Shown: positions 27,779 to 37,647, counted from the first letter of the stretch. The stretch: DNA of 64,000 bases from Palsa-1150 sp964531095 (GCA_964531095.1 CAZHED010000004.1:1-64000); one strand, 5' to 3'. Numbers and translations: made by a program. Notes: generated from the letters alone by a model not told the origin.

Positions 27779-29068
27779 ATGGGGACGGCCGGGCGCGTGC
27801 ATCGCGTATGCGCCGGGAGCTCCGGTACTGCCTTGGAAGCCTTCGACCAAGACGTCTTGATTGTTCGGCGCAGCTCCTTCTTGCTCGCGGTGGCCGCCGC
27901 ACCCGCGATCCTGGGCGCCGCGCTCGCGTGTACGGGCCGGACGTCTGCGCTCGCGGTGGGCGCCGCGTTGGCCTGGCTCGGCCTCGGCTTGCTCTTTCAC
28001 GTATGGAGACGCAATCCGGCTCCGAACGAGCGGCGCGCGCACGCCCGAGCGGACGCGCGTGGCCTATTCATCGACGGACGCCTGGTCCTCCGGTCGTCCC
28101 GAATTCGGGGCGGCTGGCTTCAGCCGAAGGCCTGCGGGCCGCCATGGGTGCGCGTGCGCGGCCGGGGCGCAGCGTCTGGCGTCGACCTGGCCGTTCGAGA
28201 CGTGGCCTGCGGCCGGGCTCTGCTCCGTGCGCTCGCGGTCGAGCCGACCCGGGTCTCTGCCCAGTATTGGGCGATGGCACAACCTTGGGGCGAGCCGCGG
28301 CGCTTGGCCCGCATTACGGTCGCCCTCGGGCTCCTGCTGGCATTCGGCGTCGCGGCGGGACGCTCGTCGTCCGCGGCGCTTGCGCTGGTGGTGGTCGGGA
28401 TCATCGTGCTCGTGGTCGGAAGCGCCCTACCGACGCGCGTCACGGTCGGAGCGGACGGCGTGCTCCTCCAGTGGCTCGGAACGATGCGCTTCGTCAGGTG
28501 GTCGAGCGTCGCCGACATCCAGTCGTTCGAGCACGGAACGGTGTTGGCGCTCGCCAAGGGAGAGTGGCTGACCCTGCGGATGCCCGCGGCCCATGAGCAG
28601 CACCATGCGGACCGAGATGCGATGCTCGAGCGAATGCGCGAGGCGTGGCGCGCCCACGGTCAGGGGCGGTCGGACCAAGCGGCGGCGCGGTTGGTGCGTC
28701 GCGCCGGGGGACGCACGCGTGAGTGGGTCCGAGCGGTGCGCGCGATTGCGACCTCGTGGGACGGTTACCGCGCCGCGGGCATTCCGAACGATCGGCTGTG
28801 GAGCATCGTCGAGGATCCGTCGGCAGGCAGGGCTTCGCGCACGGGCGCCGCGCTCGCCCTCGCCCAATCGCTCGACGTGGACGGGCGGGCCCGGCTCCGA
28901 GGGGCGGCTTGCTCGTGCGCCGAGCCTCGCCTCCGAATCGCGCTGACGACGGCCGCGTCCCCCGCCGCGGCGGCCGCGTCCGACGACGAGCTGGCCGCCG
29001 CGCTCGACGCGATCGAATGCGATGGCCAGGTGGACGACGACGACGGGGCGGAGGCGCTCGGGGAATAG
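27779..29068 (+). CDS. Membrane protein of unknown function with PH-like segments
   Basis: This 429-residue protein has two pairs of hydrophobic helices (about 30-72 and 178-210). Each is followed by a beta-rich stretch that resembles a bacterial PH-like domain (ARADARGLFIDGRLVLRSS and TVGADGVLLQWLGTMRFVRW). The C-terminal 200 residues are soluble and Ala/Arg-rich, with an acidic end. The function is not recognised. It is divergent from the caspase-like/TPR gene with about 140 bp between the starts, so the two may share control. The start is uncertain because the N-terminal 25 residues look unconserved. Confidence 0.65.
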   Translation: MGTAGRVHRVCAGSSGTALEAFDQDVLIVRRSSFLLAVAAAPAILGAALACTGRTSALAVGAALAWLGLGLLFHVWRRNPAPNERRAHARADARGLFIDGRLVLRSSRIRGGWLQPKACGPPWVRVRGRGAASGVDLAVRDVACGRALLRALAVEPTRVSAQYWAMAQPWGEPRRLARITVALGLLLAFGVAAGRSSSAALALVVVGIIVLVVGSALPTRVTVGADGVLLQWLGTMRFVRWSSVADIQSFEHGTVLALAKGEWLTLRMPAAHEQHHADRDAMLERMREAWRAHGQGRSDQAAARLVRRAGGRTREWVRAVRAIATSWDGYRAAGIPNDRLWSIVEDPSAGRASRTGAALALAQSLDVDGRARLRGAACSCAEPRLRIALTTAASPAAAAASDDELAAALDAIECDGQVDDDDGAEALGE

Positions 29069-29102
29069 GGAAGAGACAGAGCCCGTCATTGCCGGGCATC
29101 GG

Positions 29103-30065
29103 TCACATCGCGATGACCACGCGACCGCGAGTCCCTCGCTCGACCGAGCGGTACGCCGCAACGGCCTTCGCAAGCGGCTGGGTCTCGGCAATGGTCGGCG
29201 GTAGGTAGAGACCGCTCTCGAATCCGGGTACGAGCGCGGCGAGGATCTCTCCTGACTCGACGGCGTCGAGCTTGCGGGTGTCCGCGCCGAGAAGGCGCGT
29301 CTCGTTGTGATAGAAGTCGATGAGGTCGAAGTCCACGCGACGCTTGCCCGTAGCGCTGATCTCGACGAGCCGACCGCGATGCGCGACGGATTGCAGCGAT
29401 CGCTCGAACAGCACCCCACCCACGGAGTCGAACACGACCGGGGCGCCGCGGTCGCGCGTCAGACGCCGGACATCGGTGGAGAAATCGCGCTCGGCATCCA
29501 AGAACTCGTCGAGCATTGGGCCCGCAGGCGGCGGCGGCGCTGCCCCTCGATCGACCCCGATAACCCGGCAGCCTCGTGCTTTCGCGATCTGAATGACCGC
29601 GCCACCGACGCCGCCGCCCGCGCCTACGACGACAACCGTCTCACCGGCCTGCGCGTTCGCGTAAGTCACGAGGCCGAGCCATGCAACGAGGAAGGTCACG
29701 CCGATGGCCGAGGTGACCTCGTGCCCCAGGTTGCGCGGCTTGCGGACGAGCCCGGAGATGGGAAAGGCCACTCGCTCCGCGTGGGTTCCATCCACCGAGA
29801 ATCCGAGCTCGCCGCCCGTCCCCCACACCTCTGTGCCGAGCCACTCACTCGGCCCCGCCTCGACCACGCCCGAGAAGTCGCGCCCCGGCACGCGCGGCAA
29901 CGTGGTCCCGTCCATGTGGCCGGCGACGTTCTTCACGTCGCTCGGGTTCACTGACGCCGCGACGATCCGGACGACCGCCGTCTCCGGGCCGGAACTGGGA
30001 TCGGGCAGCTCGACCAACGCGAGCTTCGACGGGTCGCCGTACTCGGAGAATCGGAGCCCGTGCAT
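29103..30065 (-). CDS. Zinc-less MDR oxidoreductase (quinone reductase-like)
   Basis: This 320-residue protein has an N-terminal GroES-like domain with ASVNPSDVKNVAGHMDG and VPGRDFSGVVE. A Rossmann domain with VVVGAGGGVGGAVIQIAKA follows. The cysteine ligands of the structural zinc are absent, as in quinone oxidoreductases and crotonyl-CoA-like branches of the medium-chain dehydrogenases. NADPH-dependent reduction of quinones or enones is the likely activity. It lies alone between a convergent membrane gene (34 bp) and the RND adaptor gene. Confidence 0.88.
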   Translation of the reverse strand: MHGLRFSEYGDPSKLALVELPDPSSGPETAVVRIVAASVNPSDVKNVAGHMDGTTLPRVPGRDFSGVVEAGPSEWLGTEVWGTGGELGFSVDGTHAERVAFPISGLVRKPRNLGHEVTSAIGVTFLVAWLGLVTYANAQAGETVVVVGAGGGVGGAVIQIAKARGCRVIGVDRGAAPPPPAGPMLDEFLDAERDFSTDVRRLTRDRGAPVVFDSVGGVLFERSLQSVAHRGRLVEISATGKRRVDFDLIDFYHNETRLLGADTRKLDAVESGEILAALVPGFESGLYLPPTIAETQPLAKAVAAYRSVERGTRGRVVIAM

Positions 30066-30204
30066 CGGATCACTTGCCTTGTTCGAATGGAGGGGCCTTC
30101 GACGAACCCGTCTGCGCCGCGGAAGGCTCGAAGCGAGCGCGAACGAGAGACGCTGCGCGCTCGCCGGCAAGCATACCCCAGCCTTGACGTTTCTCGTGCG
30201 AGAG

Positions 30205-31428
30205 TCAGCCATCGATCGGCTGAACGAGCATCCCATCGAGCACGTCGGCCGGCGGCGTTGCGAGCACCCTCTCGCCGCCAACGAGGCCGTCGACGATCTC
30301 GACGTCGCTCCCGTTGTCCCGGCCGAGCTGCACGACGACGAGATGCACGCGGTTGTCGTCATCGAGGCCCGCGACGTGTACGCCCTTGGCATCGAAGACG
30401 ATTGCGGTCGAGGGCACCCTGACGATGCGATGAGCCACTGCCACGGAGAGAGTCACCTGCGCGTACATCCCGACGAGCAAGTCGCCAGAGTGGTTGGGCA
30501 CCAGGACCTCGGTCGTGAGCGTGCGCGACGCCGGGTCGAGCGCCCCTGCGGTGCGAGTGACCTTGCCGACGAAGCGCTGGCCCGGATGCTGGCGAACGAC
30601 GACGTAAGCCGGTTCGTCGACGCGCACGCTGAGAGCGAACGTCTGCGGTACCCGGATGAACACGCGAACCGGATCGGTCGCCTCGATCTCGAACAGCGCC
30701 TGCGCAGCCGTCCCCGCGCCCGCGTTCACCAGACTTCCGACCTCGGTGAGCCGCTCGGTGATCGTTCCGTCGAACGGCGCGACCACCCGTCCGAACGCCA
30801 CCATGTACTCGAACTGCCGCACCGCGTCTCCTTGGGCCACGATGTTCGCCTGGGCGGCGCGGACCGTGGCGTCGGACACCGCTGCCTGCGTATTCGCCTG
30901 ATCGGCGTCCTGCTGAGCGACGAGGCTCTGCGCGACGAGGGTGTCCTGCCGGTTCGCGGTGAGGTGCGCATATTGCTGGTTGGCTGTCATCTGCGCGAGC
31001 GTCGCCTTCGTCTGTGCCAGCGTGGCTCTCGCCTGCGCAAGCTGTTGGTCGAGGTCGGGCGTGTCGAGGACGGCGAGCACCTGGCCCGCGTGCACGTGAT
31101 CGCCGATGTCGACAAGCCAGCGCCGAACGAATCCGTTGGCGCGCGCGTAGATCGCCGTGCGCTCTGCTGCGACCAAGCCTCCCGGAAGCGTCAAGTCCCG
31201 CCCCGTTCCCTCGGCGACCGCCTTGATGACCGATTGGCGGCGAGGTGCCTGCTGCGCTGCCGCGCGACGTACGGCCTGCGCGTGCGCCACATGCCTCGGC
31301 AGCCAACCGGCGACGAGCGCGCCAGCGAGTGCCGAGGCGGATGCGAGGGTGAGCGCCGCCCCGCGCCTGTTGCCGACGAGACGGCGGCGCGGTCCCCCTT
31401 GCGCCCTGGGGGCCGTCGGCGCGCTCAT
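30205..31428 (-). CDS. RND efflux periplasmic adaptor
   Basis: This 407-residue membrane fusion protein has an N-terminal helix (ALTLASASALAGALVAGW). A first lipoyl half follows (IYARANGFVRRWLVDIGDHV), then a long coiled-coil hairpin rich in Gln/Ala (about 115-195). The second lipoyl half has VVAPFDGTITERLTEVGSLV, and a beta-barrel and membrane-proximal domain end the protein. The start overlaps the RND gene stop as ATGA. With the transporter it forms an inner-membrane/periplasm pump. The outer-membrane channel must come from elsewhere. Confidence 0.93.
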   Translation of the reverse strand: MSAPTAPRAQGGPRRRLVGNRRGAALTLASASALAGALVAGWLPRHVAHAQAVRRAAAQQAPRRQSVIKAVAEGTGRDLTLPGGLVAAERTAIYARANGFVRRWLVDIGDHVHAGQVLAVLDTPDLDQQLAQARATLAQTKATLAQMTANQQYAHLTANRQDTLVAQSLVAQQDADQANTQAAVSDATVRAAQANIVAQGDAVRQFEYMVAFGRVVAPFDGTITERLTEVGSLVNAGAGTAAQALFEIEATDPVRVFIRVPQTFALSVRVDEPAYVVVRQHPGQRFVGKVTRTAGALDPASRTLTTEVLVPNHSGDLLVGMYAQVTLSVAVAHRIVRVPSTAIVFDAKGVHVAGLDDDNRVHLVVVQLGRDNGSDVEIVDGLVGGERVLATPPADVLDGMLVQPIDG

Positions 31429-34400
31429 GACGCCCTCGTGGGTGCCTTGCGTCGGAGCATGCTGTACATCACGGGCACGAAGAACAGGGTCGACGCCGTT
31501 GCGAACAGCAGACCTCCGATGACCGCACGCCCCAGCGGGGCGTTTTCTTCGCCTCCGTCGCCGAGCCCCAGGGACATCGGGAGCATCCCGAGGGTCATGG
31601 CCATCGCCGTCATGAGCACGGGGCGCAGACGCGTATGCCCTGCGGCGAGCGCCGCCGAAGAGGCGTCCTGCCCTTCGGGCCGACGCTCGTTCGCGAACGT
31701 CACGACGAGGATGCTGTTGGCGGTGGCGACGCCCACGACCATGAGGGACCCCATCAGCGCCGGAACGCTGAGCCTCGTATTGGTCACGAGGAGCATCCAG
31801 AAAATGCCCGCAAGCGTGCCCGGCACCGCCATCAAGATGATGAGAGGGTCGATCCACGACTGGAAGTTGACGACGAGCAGCAGGTACACGAGCACCACGG
31901 CGAAGCCGATTCCCAGTCCGAGGCCGAGGAACGACGCGCTCATCGTCCGCGATTGCCCTTCGAGAGATGCCGTCGAGCCGCGTGGAAGCTTGCCGCGGAC
32001 ATCCGAGACGAGCCGCTGGACCGAAGCGGCGACCGATCCGAGATCCGTCCCGTCGACGCCGGCCTGCACGTCGATCGTCCGCGCGATGTTGTAATGGGTG
32101 ACGTTCGTAGGGCCGACGAGGCGCGACCAGCTGGCAACGTTCGTAAGGAGCTCGGCCGGTCGCGCATTCGTCCCGTTCGTCAGCGGCGTGGCCATCAACG
32201 CAGGGATCGAGTCGACACGGTATTGCGGAGTCTGCACGGCGACCGAGTACTGGACGCCCGTCTTCGGGTCGAGCCAGAAGCTCGGCGAGACCTGCCCCGT
32301 GGAAGAAAGCGAAACGAGCAGATCGCTGGCGACGCTCTGCTGGGTGATCCCCACCTGCTCGGCCGCCGTCCGGTCCACGTCGATGTAGAGCTCCGGGGTC
32401 TCGGTGACCTGCGCGGTATGAACGTCGACGGCGCCGGGTACGCCGACCATGCGCCTCGCGAGGTCGCGCGCAATCGAGACGTTCTGGGCCTGGTTGCTCG
32501 GCGGACCGGTGATGCGCACGTCGATCGGGGCGGAGAGGCCGAAGTCGAGAACCTGCGTCGTGATGTCCGCGGGCAAGAAGAAAAAGGTTGCCTTGGGAAA
32601 GGCGTCTCGCAGATCGGTACGAAGCGCGCGGACATAGTCGTTGGTCGGATGATGCTTCGGCCGGAGTGCGACGAGCATTTCACCGTCGGCCGACGAGATC
32701 ATCGACGGATCGCCCAGCGCCAGGTTGATCCCGCTCACCGGCACGCCGATGTTGTCGATGACGACATCGAGCTCGTCGGGCGGCACGATCCGCCGGGCAT
32801 GCTCCTCCACCTGCGCGAAGAGGCGCTGTGTCTCCTCGATGCGCATTCCCGGCTGCGCTCGTACGTGCAGCGCGAACTGGCCTGCGTCGACGCTCGGAAA
32901 GAAGTCCTGGCCGAGAACGGGAACGAGCGCGAGCGAAGCGGCGACGAACACGGCGAAGATCGTGACGAACGAACGCCGGTGCTCGAGCGCCCCGCGAAGC
33001 ACGGCCGCGTGCGCGCTCCGCAACCGCTCGAAGCCGCGATCGATGAACCCGTGCGCGCGCCCGACGATGCCGCGACCCGAGGCGCCTCCGGGGGGTTCGA
33101 CGCCAAGCAGATATTGCTCGAGCGTCGGCACGAGGGTGCGCGAGAGAAAATACGACGTCAGCATCGCGAAGACGACCGCCATCGCCAGCGGCACGAACAG
33201 CGACTTCGCGGCGCCCGCGACGAACGTCACCGGTACGAAGACGATGCAAATACAGAGCGTCGATACGAACGCCGGTGTGGCGATCTCCTGGGCGCCGTCG
33301 AGGATGGCTATGACCACCGGCTTGCCGAGAGCGCGCTGGCGATGGAAGTTTTCGACCTCGACCGTCGCGTCATCCACGAGGATGCCGACGGCGAGCGCCA
33401 TCCCGCCCAGTGTCATGAGGTTGAGCGTCTGACCGAGCCGGTCGAGCACGATAATCGAAACGAGAAGCGAGAGCGGAATCGAAATCAGGATGATGACCGT
33501 GCTGCGCCAGCTACCGAGAAACAGCAGCATCATCAATCCGGTGAGCCCCGCGGCGATGGCGGCCTCGCGGATGACGCCGTCGACGGCGGCCCGGACGAAG
33601 GTCGATTGGTCGAACAAGGGCTCGACCTTGAGCGCAGGCGGGAGCGTCGCGAGCACGCCTGGCAGGGCCTTGCGCACGCGCGAGACGATGTCCAGAGTGC
33701 TGGCTCCGCGCGACTTGAGCACGGGCAGGAGCGCCCCCTTCTTGCCGTTGGTCACGACGACGCTGGTTTGGGGGGCGTAGCCGTCTCGGACGTGAGCAAC
33801 GTCGCGCACGTACACGAGGGCTTCGTTTGCCTTGAACAGCGGAAGATCGTTGAAGTCGGCGACGTCAGCCGGGCTACTGTTGGTCAGGATGGGATATTCT
33901 TGCAGTCCGATCTTCGCAGTGCCGCTCGGCAGGATCAGGTTCTGCGTGCCGAGCGCGCCCGACACGTCGCTCGGCGATAGCTTCAACGCGTAGAGCTTTT
34001 CCAGATCCAGGTCGACGACCACCTCTCGCTGCAGGCCGCCATACGGAAGCGGCAACTGAGCGCCTTGAACCGTGGCGAGGCCGGTGCGCAGGAAGTTCGT
34101 GCCCAGGTCGTAGATCTGTTGCTCGCCGAGCGTCGGGCTGGATAGACCGAGCTGAAGGATCGACACGTCCGTCGCGCTGTACGGCATGACGAGCGGGGGT
34201 GTCGCGCCGGGTGGCAACGTCTTGAGGATCGGCTCCGCGATCGCCGCCACCTGGGCGACAGCGCCGTCGATCGACGTGCCGGGCTGTAGAAAGACCTTCA
34301 CGACCGACACGCCGGCGAGCGACTGGCTTTCGATGTGCTCGATTCCGGTGACCGTGGTCGTTGCGGCACGCTCGTACTGCGTGGTGATTCGCCCCTCCAT

Positions 34401-34574
34401 CTCCTCGGGTGGAAGACCGGTATATGTCCAGATCGCCGCTACGACGGGAATGTTGATCTCGGGGAATATATCCGTGGGCATTCGCTCGATCGTGAGAATG
34501 CCCATCAGCGTGATGAGCATCGCCAGCACGACGAACGTGTAGGGGCGGTGGAGTGCGAAGCGAACGATCCACAT
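31425..34574 (-). CDS. RND-family efflux transporter (AcrB/MMPL-like HAE1 type)
   Basis: This 1049-residue protein starts with MWIVRFALHRPYTFVVLAML. It has the typical twelve-helix plan with two large periplasmic loops after TM1 and TM7. Helix 4 holds GGMALAVGILVDDATVEVEN, with the proton-relay Asp pair, and the usual FVPVTFV and SYFLSRTLVP stretches follow. The length and the N-terminal motif PTDIFPEINIPVV fit multidrug or cation efflux transporters. The ATG at 34574 is chosen by comparison with the conserved family start; an in-frame extension to 34775 is probably not translated. Confidence 0.95.
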   Translation of the reverse strand: MWIVRFALHRPYTFVVLAMLITLMGILTIERMPTDIFPEINIPVVAAIWTYTGLPPEEMEGRITTQYERAATTTVTGIEHIESQSLAGVSVVKVFLQPGTSIDGAVAQVAAIAEPILKTLPPGATPPLVMPYSATDVSILQLGLSSPTLGEQQIYDLGTNFLRTGLATVQGAQLPLPYGGLQREVVVDLDLEKLYALKLSPSDVSGALGTQNLILPSGTAKIGLQEYPILTNSSPADVADFNDLPLFKANEALVYVRDVAHVRDGYAPQTSVVVTNGKKGALLPVLKSRGASTLDIVSRVRKALPGVLATLPPALKVEPLFDQSTFVRAAVDGVIREAAIAAGLTGLMMLLFLGSWRSTVIILISIPLSLLVSIIVLDRLGQTLNLMTLGGMALAVGILVDDATVEVENFHRQRALGKPVVIAILDGAQEIATPAFVSTLCICIVFVPVTFVAGAAKSLFVPLAMAVVFAMLTSYFLSRTLVPTLEQYLLGVEPPGGASGRGIVGRAHGFIDRGFERLRSAHAAVLRGALEHRRSFVTIFAVFVAASLALVPVLGQDFFPSVDAGQFALHVRAQPGMRIEETQRLFAQVEEHARRIVPPDELDVVIDNIGVPVSGINLALGDPSMISSADGEMLVALRPKHHPTNDYVRALRTDLRDAFPKATFFFLPADITTQVLDFGLSAPIDVRITGPPSNQAQNVSIARDLARRMVGVPGAVDVHTAQVTETPELYIDVDRTAAEQVGITQQSVASDLLVSLSSTGQVSPSFWLDPKTGVQYSVAVQTPQYRVDSIPALMATPLTNGTNARPAELLTNVASWSRLVGPTNVTHYNIARTIDVQAGVDGTDLGSVAASVQRLVSDVRGKLPRGSTASLEGQSRTMSASFLGLGLGIGFAVVLVYLLLVVNFQSWIDPLIILMAVPGTLAGIFWMLLVTNTRLSVPALMGSLMVVGVATANSILVVTFANERRPEGQDASSAALAAGHTRLRPVLMTAMAMTLGMLPMSLGLGDGGEENAPLGRAVIGGLLFATASTLFFVPVMYSMLRRKAPTRAS

Positions 34575-34980
34575 CGGCTTGGTGCCGCGCTGCGTTCGGG
34601 GGCCACTTGTGGCGAGGTGCCTCCCCCGAGCGCGGCGGGGGTTCAGCGCGTGGATGAGGCGAGCGTCATGCCAGTTGGGCAAGAGATCTCCCGGCTCGGG
34701 TCGCGGCTGCTTCACCCCGCGCAGTGCGCTTGGGGTCCGGGCGGATCTGCCACTCGCGTTGGATAGCCATGACAATCTGCACCGATGCGGGCGTCGCTTT
34801 GGGATGGTTCACGTCGTGGAATTGGCGCTCGTCGCAGAGGCGGTGCCGGCGCTGCGGTCTGCGATCTGGTGGACAGACACTTCCTGACATGCGCGACGCA
34901 ACTGAGGGGTGGTCGTTTTCTTGACGGAAGCCCAATGGCAGCGCACCACGGAGGCAAGACTGTTCGTGTGGGAGGTGAGC
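34575..34980. other. Divergent intergenic region between RND operon and S74 lipoprotein
   Basis: These 406 bp should hold promoters for both directions. No convincing -10/-35 pair, operator palindrome or small gene was seen. The only clear signal is the ribosome site at 34970-34975. Confidence 0.5.
34970..34975 (+). promoter_or_regulatory. Shine-Dalgarno that decides a TTG start
   Basis: GGGAGG lies 5 nt before a TTG at 34981 and is the best ribosome site in the region. It favours this TTG over upstream ATG and GTG codons in the same frame. Confidence 0.55.
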
Positions 34981-36123
34981 TTGCGACAGATTGCCCACTT
35001 ACCGATTGCCTTCTTGGTTCTCTTCGTCGCGGCGGCTTCTCACTGCGGGGGCGCTGCCTTCGAGAGTTCGCCGGGTGAAGACGCCTCGGCCGATGCGCTG
35101 AACGTCGACGCCTCGAGCGGCGGCAGTGGATCAGGCGCCGGAAGCTCGGGTGGACGCGCGTCGAGCGCGAGCTCCGGAGGGGGCAGCTCGGGAGGTGGGA
35201 CGTCGAGCGGCAGCGGCTCCGGAGGGGGCAGCTCCAGCGGCAGCAGTTCCGGCAAGGGCAGTTCGAGCGGAGGCAACTCGGGCGGCAGCGGCTCTGGCGG
35301 TTCTGGCAGCGGCGGCTCGGGCGCAAGCAGCTCCAGCAACAGCAGCTCGGGCAGCACGAGCTCCAGCAGCGGAGGCTCCAGCAGCGGAGGTTCCAGCGGC
35401 GGAGGTTCCAGCAGCGGAGGTTCCAGCAGCGGAGGTTCCAGCGGCGGAGGCTCCAGCAGCGGAGGCTCGAGCGGCGGCGCCGGGTGCGACGCAGCGTGTG
35501 GAGCAGCCCGGCTGTGCTGCAGCGCAAAGTGCGTGAATCCCGCGAACGACCCGAACCACTGCGGCGGGTGCGGCATCCAGTGTGGCCCGGGGACTTATTG
35601 CAACGGGTCGTGCCAGCACATCCCCTGCGCGGTGGAGGGTGGTGCCTGCGCAAGCAGCGACACGTGCTGCGGCACCTCGTGCTGCACCCAGGGGCAGCTG
35701 TGCTGCCAGTCGTCTGGTCCCGTCTCGACGCTCTATCCGAGCTGCGTCACGCCGACGGCCTCTCAGCCGTCGTGCCCGCAAGGTTGCGCGCCTCTGTGCG
35801 TGAGTGATCGGAATCTCAAACGCGACATCGAACCGGTCGACGAACAATCCGTGCTCGAGCGCGTCGCAAAGATGCCTATTTCGACCTGGTCGTACAAGAG
35901 CGACGACCCGTCCGTGCGCCACCTCGGTCCGATGGCGCAGGACTTTCATGCCGCCTTCGCGCTCGGCAGCACCGACCGCGCCTACGACCCGGTCGACGCG
36001 CACGGCGTGGAACTCGCGGCCATCAAGGCGCTTTACGAACGCGTTCAGAACGAGGAGGCGCACATCGATCGTCTGGAGCGCGAGAACCAGGAGCTGCGGC
36101 TGCACGCGGCGTGTGGCCGCTGA
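34981..36123 (+). CDS. Gly/Ser-linker lipoprotein ending in a self-cleaving S74 chaperone domain
   Basis: This 380-residue protein begins at a TTG with a good ribosome site. A signal sequence ends at a Cys near residue 22 (AAASHC). About 130 residues of Gly/Ser linker follow. A Cys-rich domain with the disulfide-type pattern CCSAKCVN, CGGCGIQC and CCGTSCC comes next. The last 110 residues are a peptidase S74 (chaperone of endosialidase) domain: SDRNLKRDIEPVDE, ISTWSYKSDD, HLGPMAQDF and a C-terminal coiled coil. The Ser and the Lys five residues later, which form the self-cleavage dyad in phage tailspikes, are both present. In phage proteins this domain trimerises the stalk and cuts itself off. 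Trimer assembly of a surface fibre is a reasonable inference here. Confidence 0.85.
   Translation: MRQIAHLPIAFLVLFVAAASHCGGAAFESSPGEDASADALNVDASSGGSGSGAGSSGGRASSASSGGGSSGGGTSSGSGSGGGSSSGSSSGKGSSSGGNSGGSGSGGSGSGGSGASSSSNSSSGSTSSSSGGSSSGGSSGGGSSSGGSSSGGSSGGGSSSGGSSGGAGCDAACGAARLCCSAKCVNPANDPNHCGGCGIQCGPGTYCNGSCQHIPCAVEGGACASSDTCCGTSCCTQGQLCCQSSGPVSTLYPSCVTPTASQPSCPQGCAPLCVSDRNLKRDIEPVDEQSVLERVAKMPISTWSYKSDDPSVRHLGPMAQDFHAAFALGSTDRAYDPVDAHGVELAAIKALYERVQNEEAHIDRLERENQELRLHAACGR
35371..35475. repeat. 15-bp tandem repeat encoding Gly-Gly-Ser-Ser-Ser linker
   Basis: Seven units of the type GGAGGTTCCAGCAGC follow each other from 35371 to 35475 with few substitutions. They encode part of the flexible linker of the S74 lipoprotein. 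The near identity suggests recent slippage, and linker length may vary between strains. Confidence 0.85.
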
Positions 36124-36336
36124 TACCGAGCTTGCCGCGAGCGGCGTCCGCGGCCCTGGCGTGCGGTGATGTCCGCACTCCCATTCTTCGCAGTACTCGA
36201 CGCACGTAGAGGCGACACGAAAGCAAGCCATCGCGTCCGGAGTCAGGTGGGCAGGTCGGGCTCGTCCCTTACAGTGCCACACAAAAATTGTGTCATCGAC
36301 GCATGGTTCGTCGCAGCTCGGCCATAATCTCGAAGC

Positions 36337-37647
36337 ATGCGAGCCCTCATCGCTCTTTGCGCCTCCCTCGCGCTCGCGGGATCGGTTGGCGCCTGTGGAT
36401 CGTCACGCGAAAACGGCGTCTTTTCCGGCGGAGACACCGGGGTGCCGAGCCAGGCGGGGGCGCTGGCCGATGGGGGCGGCGGAGGTTCGGGCGGCGCCGT
36501 CGCGTCCGGCTCCAGCTCCGGTTCCGGGTCGAGCTCCGGAGGCGCGAGCCCTGGCTCGGGGTCGAGCTCCGGCTCCGGCGTGTCGAGCTCGTCGGGTGCC
36601 ACCCCCGCGCGCGCCGGCAATCCCGATGGCTCGTGCAGCGCCGGGATCCCTGCGCAGGGACAGCCGGCGGACACGTCTCACCCAGCGACCGTCGTGGGAA
36701 CGGGCACCGCCGCGAGCTGCACGTTCAGCCAGCTCGAGGCGGCCGTCGCAAAGGGCGGCGTCATCGCATTCGATTGCGGCGGCGCCCCCGTCACCATCGC
36801 GGTCACGTCCACACTGCACGTGCCGACGGACACGAACACCGTGATTGACGGCGCGAACAAGATCACGCTGGACGGCGGCCATGCCGTGCAGATCCTGAGC
36901 TTCGACAGCGCGAATTTCCAGGCAAACGAGAACAGGCTGACGCTCCAGCACATCTCGCTCGTCAACGGCAGGACTATGCCGACGGCGGCCATTCCGACGG
37001 CTCCCTCACCGTGCTCCCAGGGATGGAACGACGGCGAAGGCGGCGCGCTCTACATGCGCGACGGGAACCTCACGGTCATCGACGCGACGTTCACGAACAA
37101 TCAGGCCGCGCTCCTGGGTCCGGATACGGGCGGCGGGGCGATCTACGTCCTGGGAAGCAAGCATGGAGCGATCATCGTGGGCAGCACGTTTACGGGCAAC
37201 ACCGCCAGCAACGCCGGCGCGGTGGGAGGGCTCTTCGCGGAGCTCGACGTCTACAACAGTCTTTTTGCGGGGAACGTGGCGGCGGGAAGCGGCGCCAACA
37301 ACGACGACCCCGCCAAGTGCTCGGCGATGAACAACGGGCAGAACGAAACGGGATCCGGAGGAAACGGTGGGGCGCTCTACAGCGACGGAAACTCGGTGAA
37401 CGTGCTGCTCTGCGGCGACGAAATTGAAGACAACGCGGCGGGGATGGGGGCGTTCGGCGGGGGGCTCTTCTTCACGAGCAACAACATGATGGGCACGCTG
37501 ACGATCACGGATACGACCATGAAGGGAAACACCGGGGGTTCTTGGACGAACGTGTCGACCGGGAGCGTCACGAACGTCGGGACGGCGGTCGGGGTGAACG
37601 CGAAGAGCATCACGGTGACCAACTCGACCTTGCAGGGGTATCCGTAG
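36337..37647 (+). CDS. Gly/Ser-linker lipoprotein with a right-handed beta-helix domain
   Basis: This 436-residue protein has a signal peptide ending in the lipobox SVGAC (Cys20). A Gly/Ser/Ala linker of about 75 residues follows. From about residue 105 there is a parallel beta-helix of the polymorphic-outer-membrane/pectate-lyase type: ASCTFSQLEAAVAKGGVIAF, NTVIDGANKITLDGG, then repeats such as GGALYMRDGNLTVIDATFTN and IIVGSTFTGNTASN. Such domains bind or cleave polysaccharides, or act as passive surface repeats. No catalytic set could be assigned. Confidence 0.85.
   Translation: MRALIALCASLALAGSVGACGSSRENGVFSGGDTGVPSQAGALADGGGGGSGGAVASGSSSGSGSSSGGASPGSGSSSGSGVSSSSGATPARAGNPDGSCSAGIPAQGQPADTSHPATVVGTGTAASCTFSQLEAAVAKGGVIAFDCGGAPVTIAVTSTLHVPTDTNTVIDGANKITLDGGHAVQILSFDSANFQANENRLTLQHISLVNGRTMPTAAIPTAPSPCSQGWNDGEGGALYMRDGNLTVIDATFTNNQAALLGPDTGGGAIYVLGSKHGAIIVGSTFTGNTASNAGAVGGLFAELDVYNSLFAGNVAAGSGANNDDPAKCSAMNNGQNETGSGGNGGALYSDGNSVNVLLCGDEIEDNAAGMGAFGGGLFFTSNNMMGTLTITDTTMKGNTGGSWTNVSTGSVTNVGTAVGVNAKSITVTNSTLQGYP

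Noticed and set aside
31635..33980. 781-codon plus-strand frame
   Set aside because: It is the antisense shadow of the RND transporter, with a charged composition and no recognisable motif.
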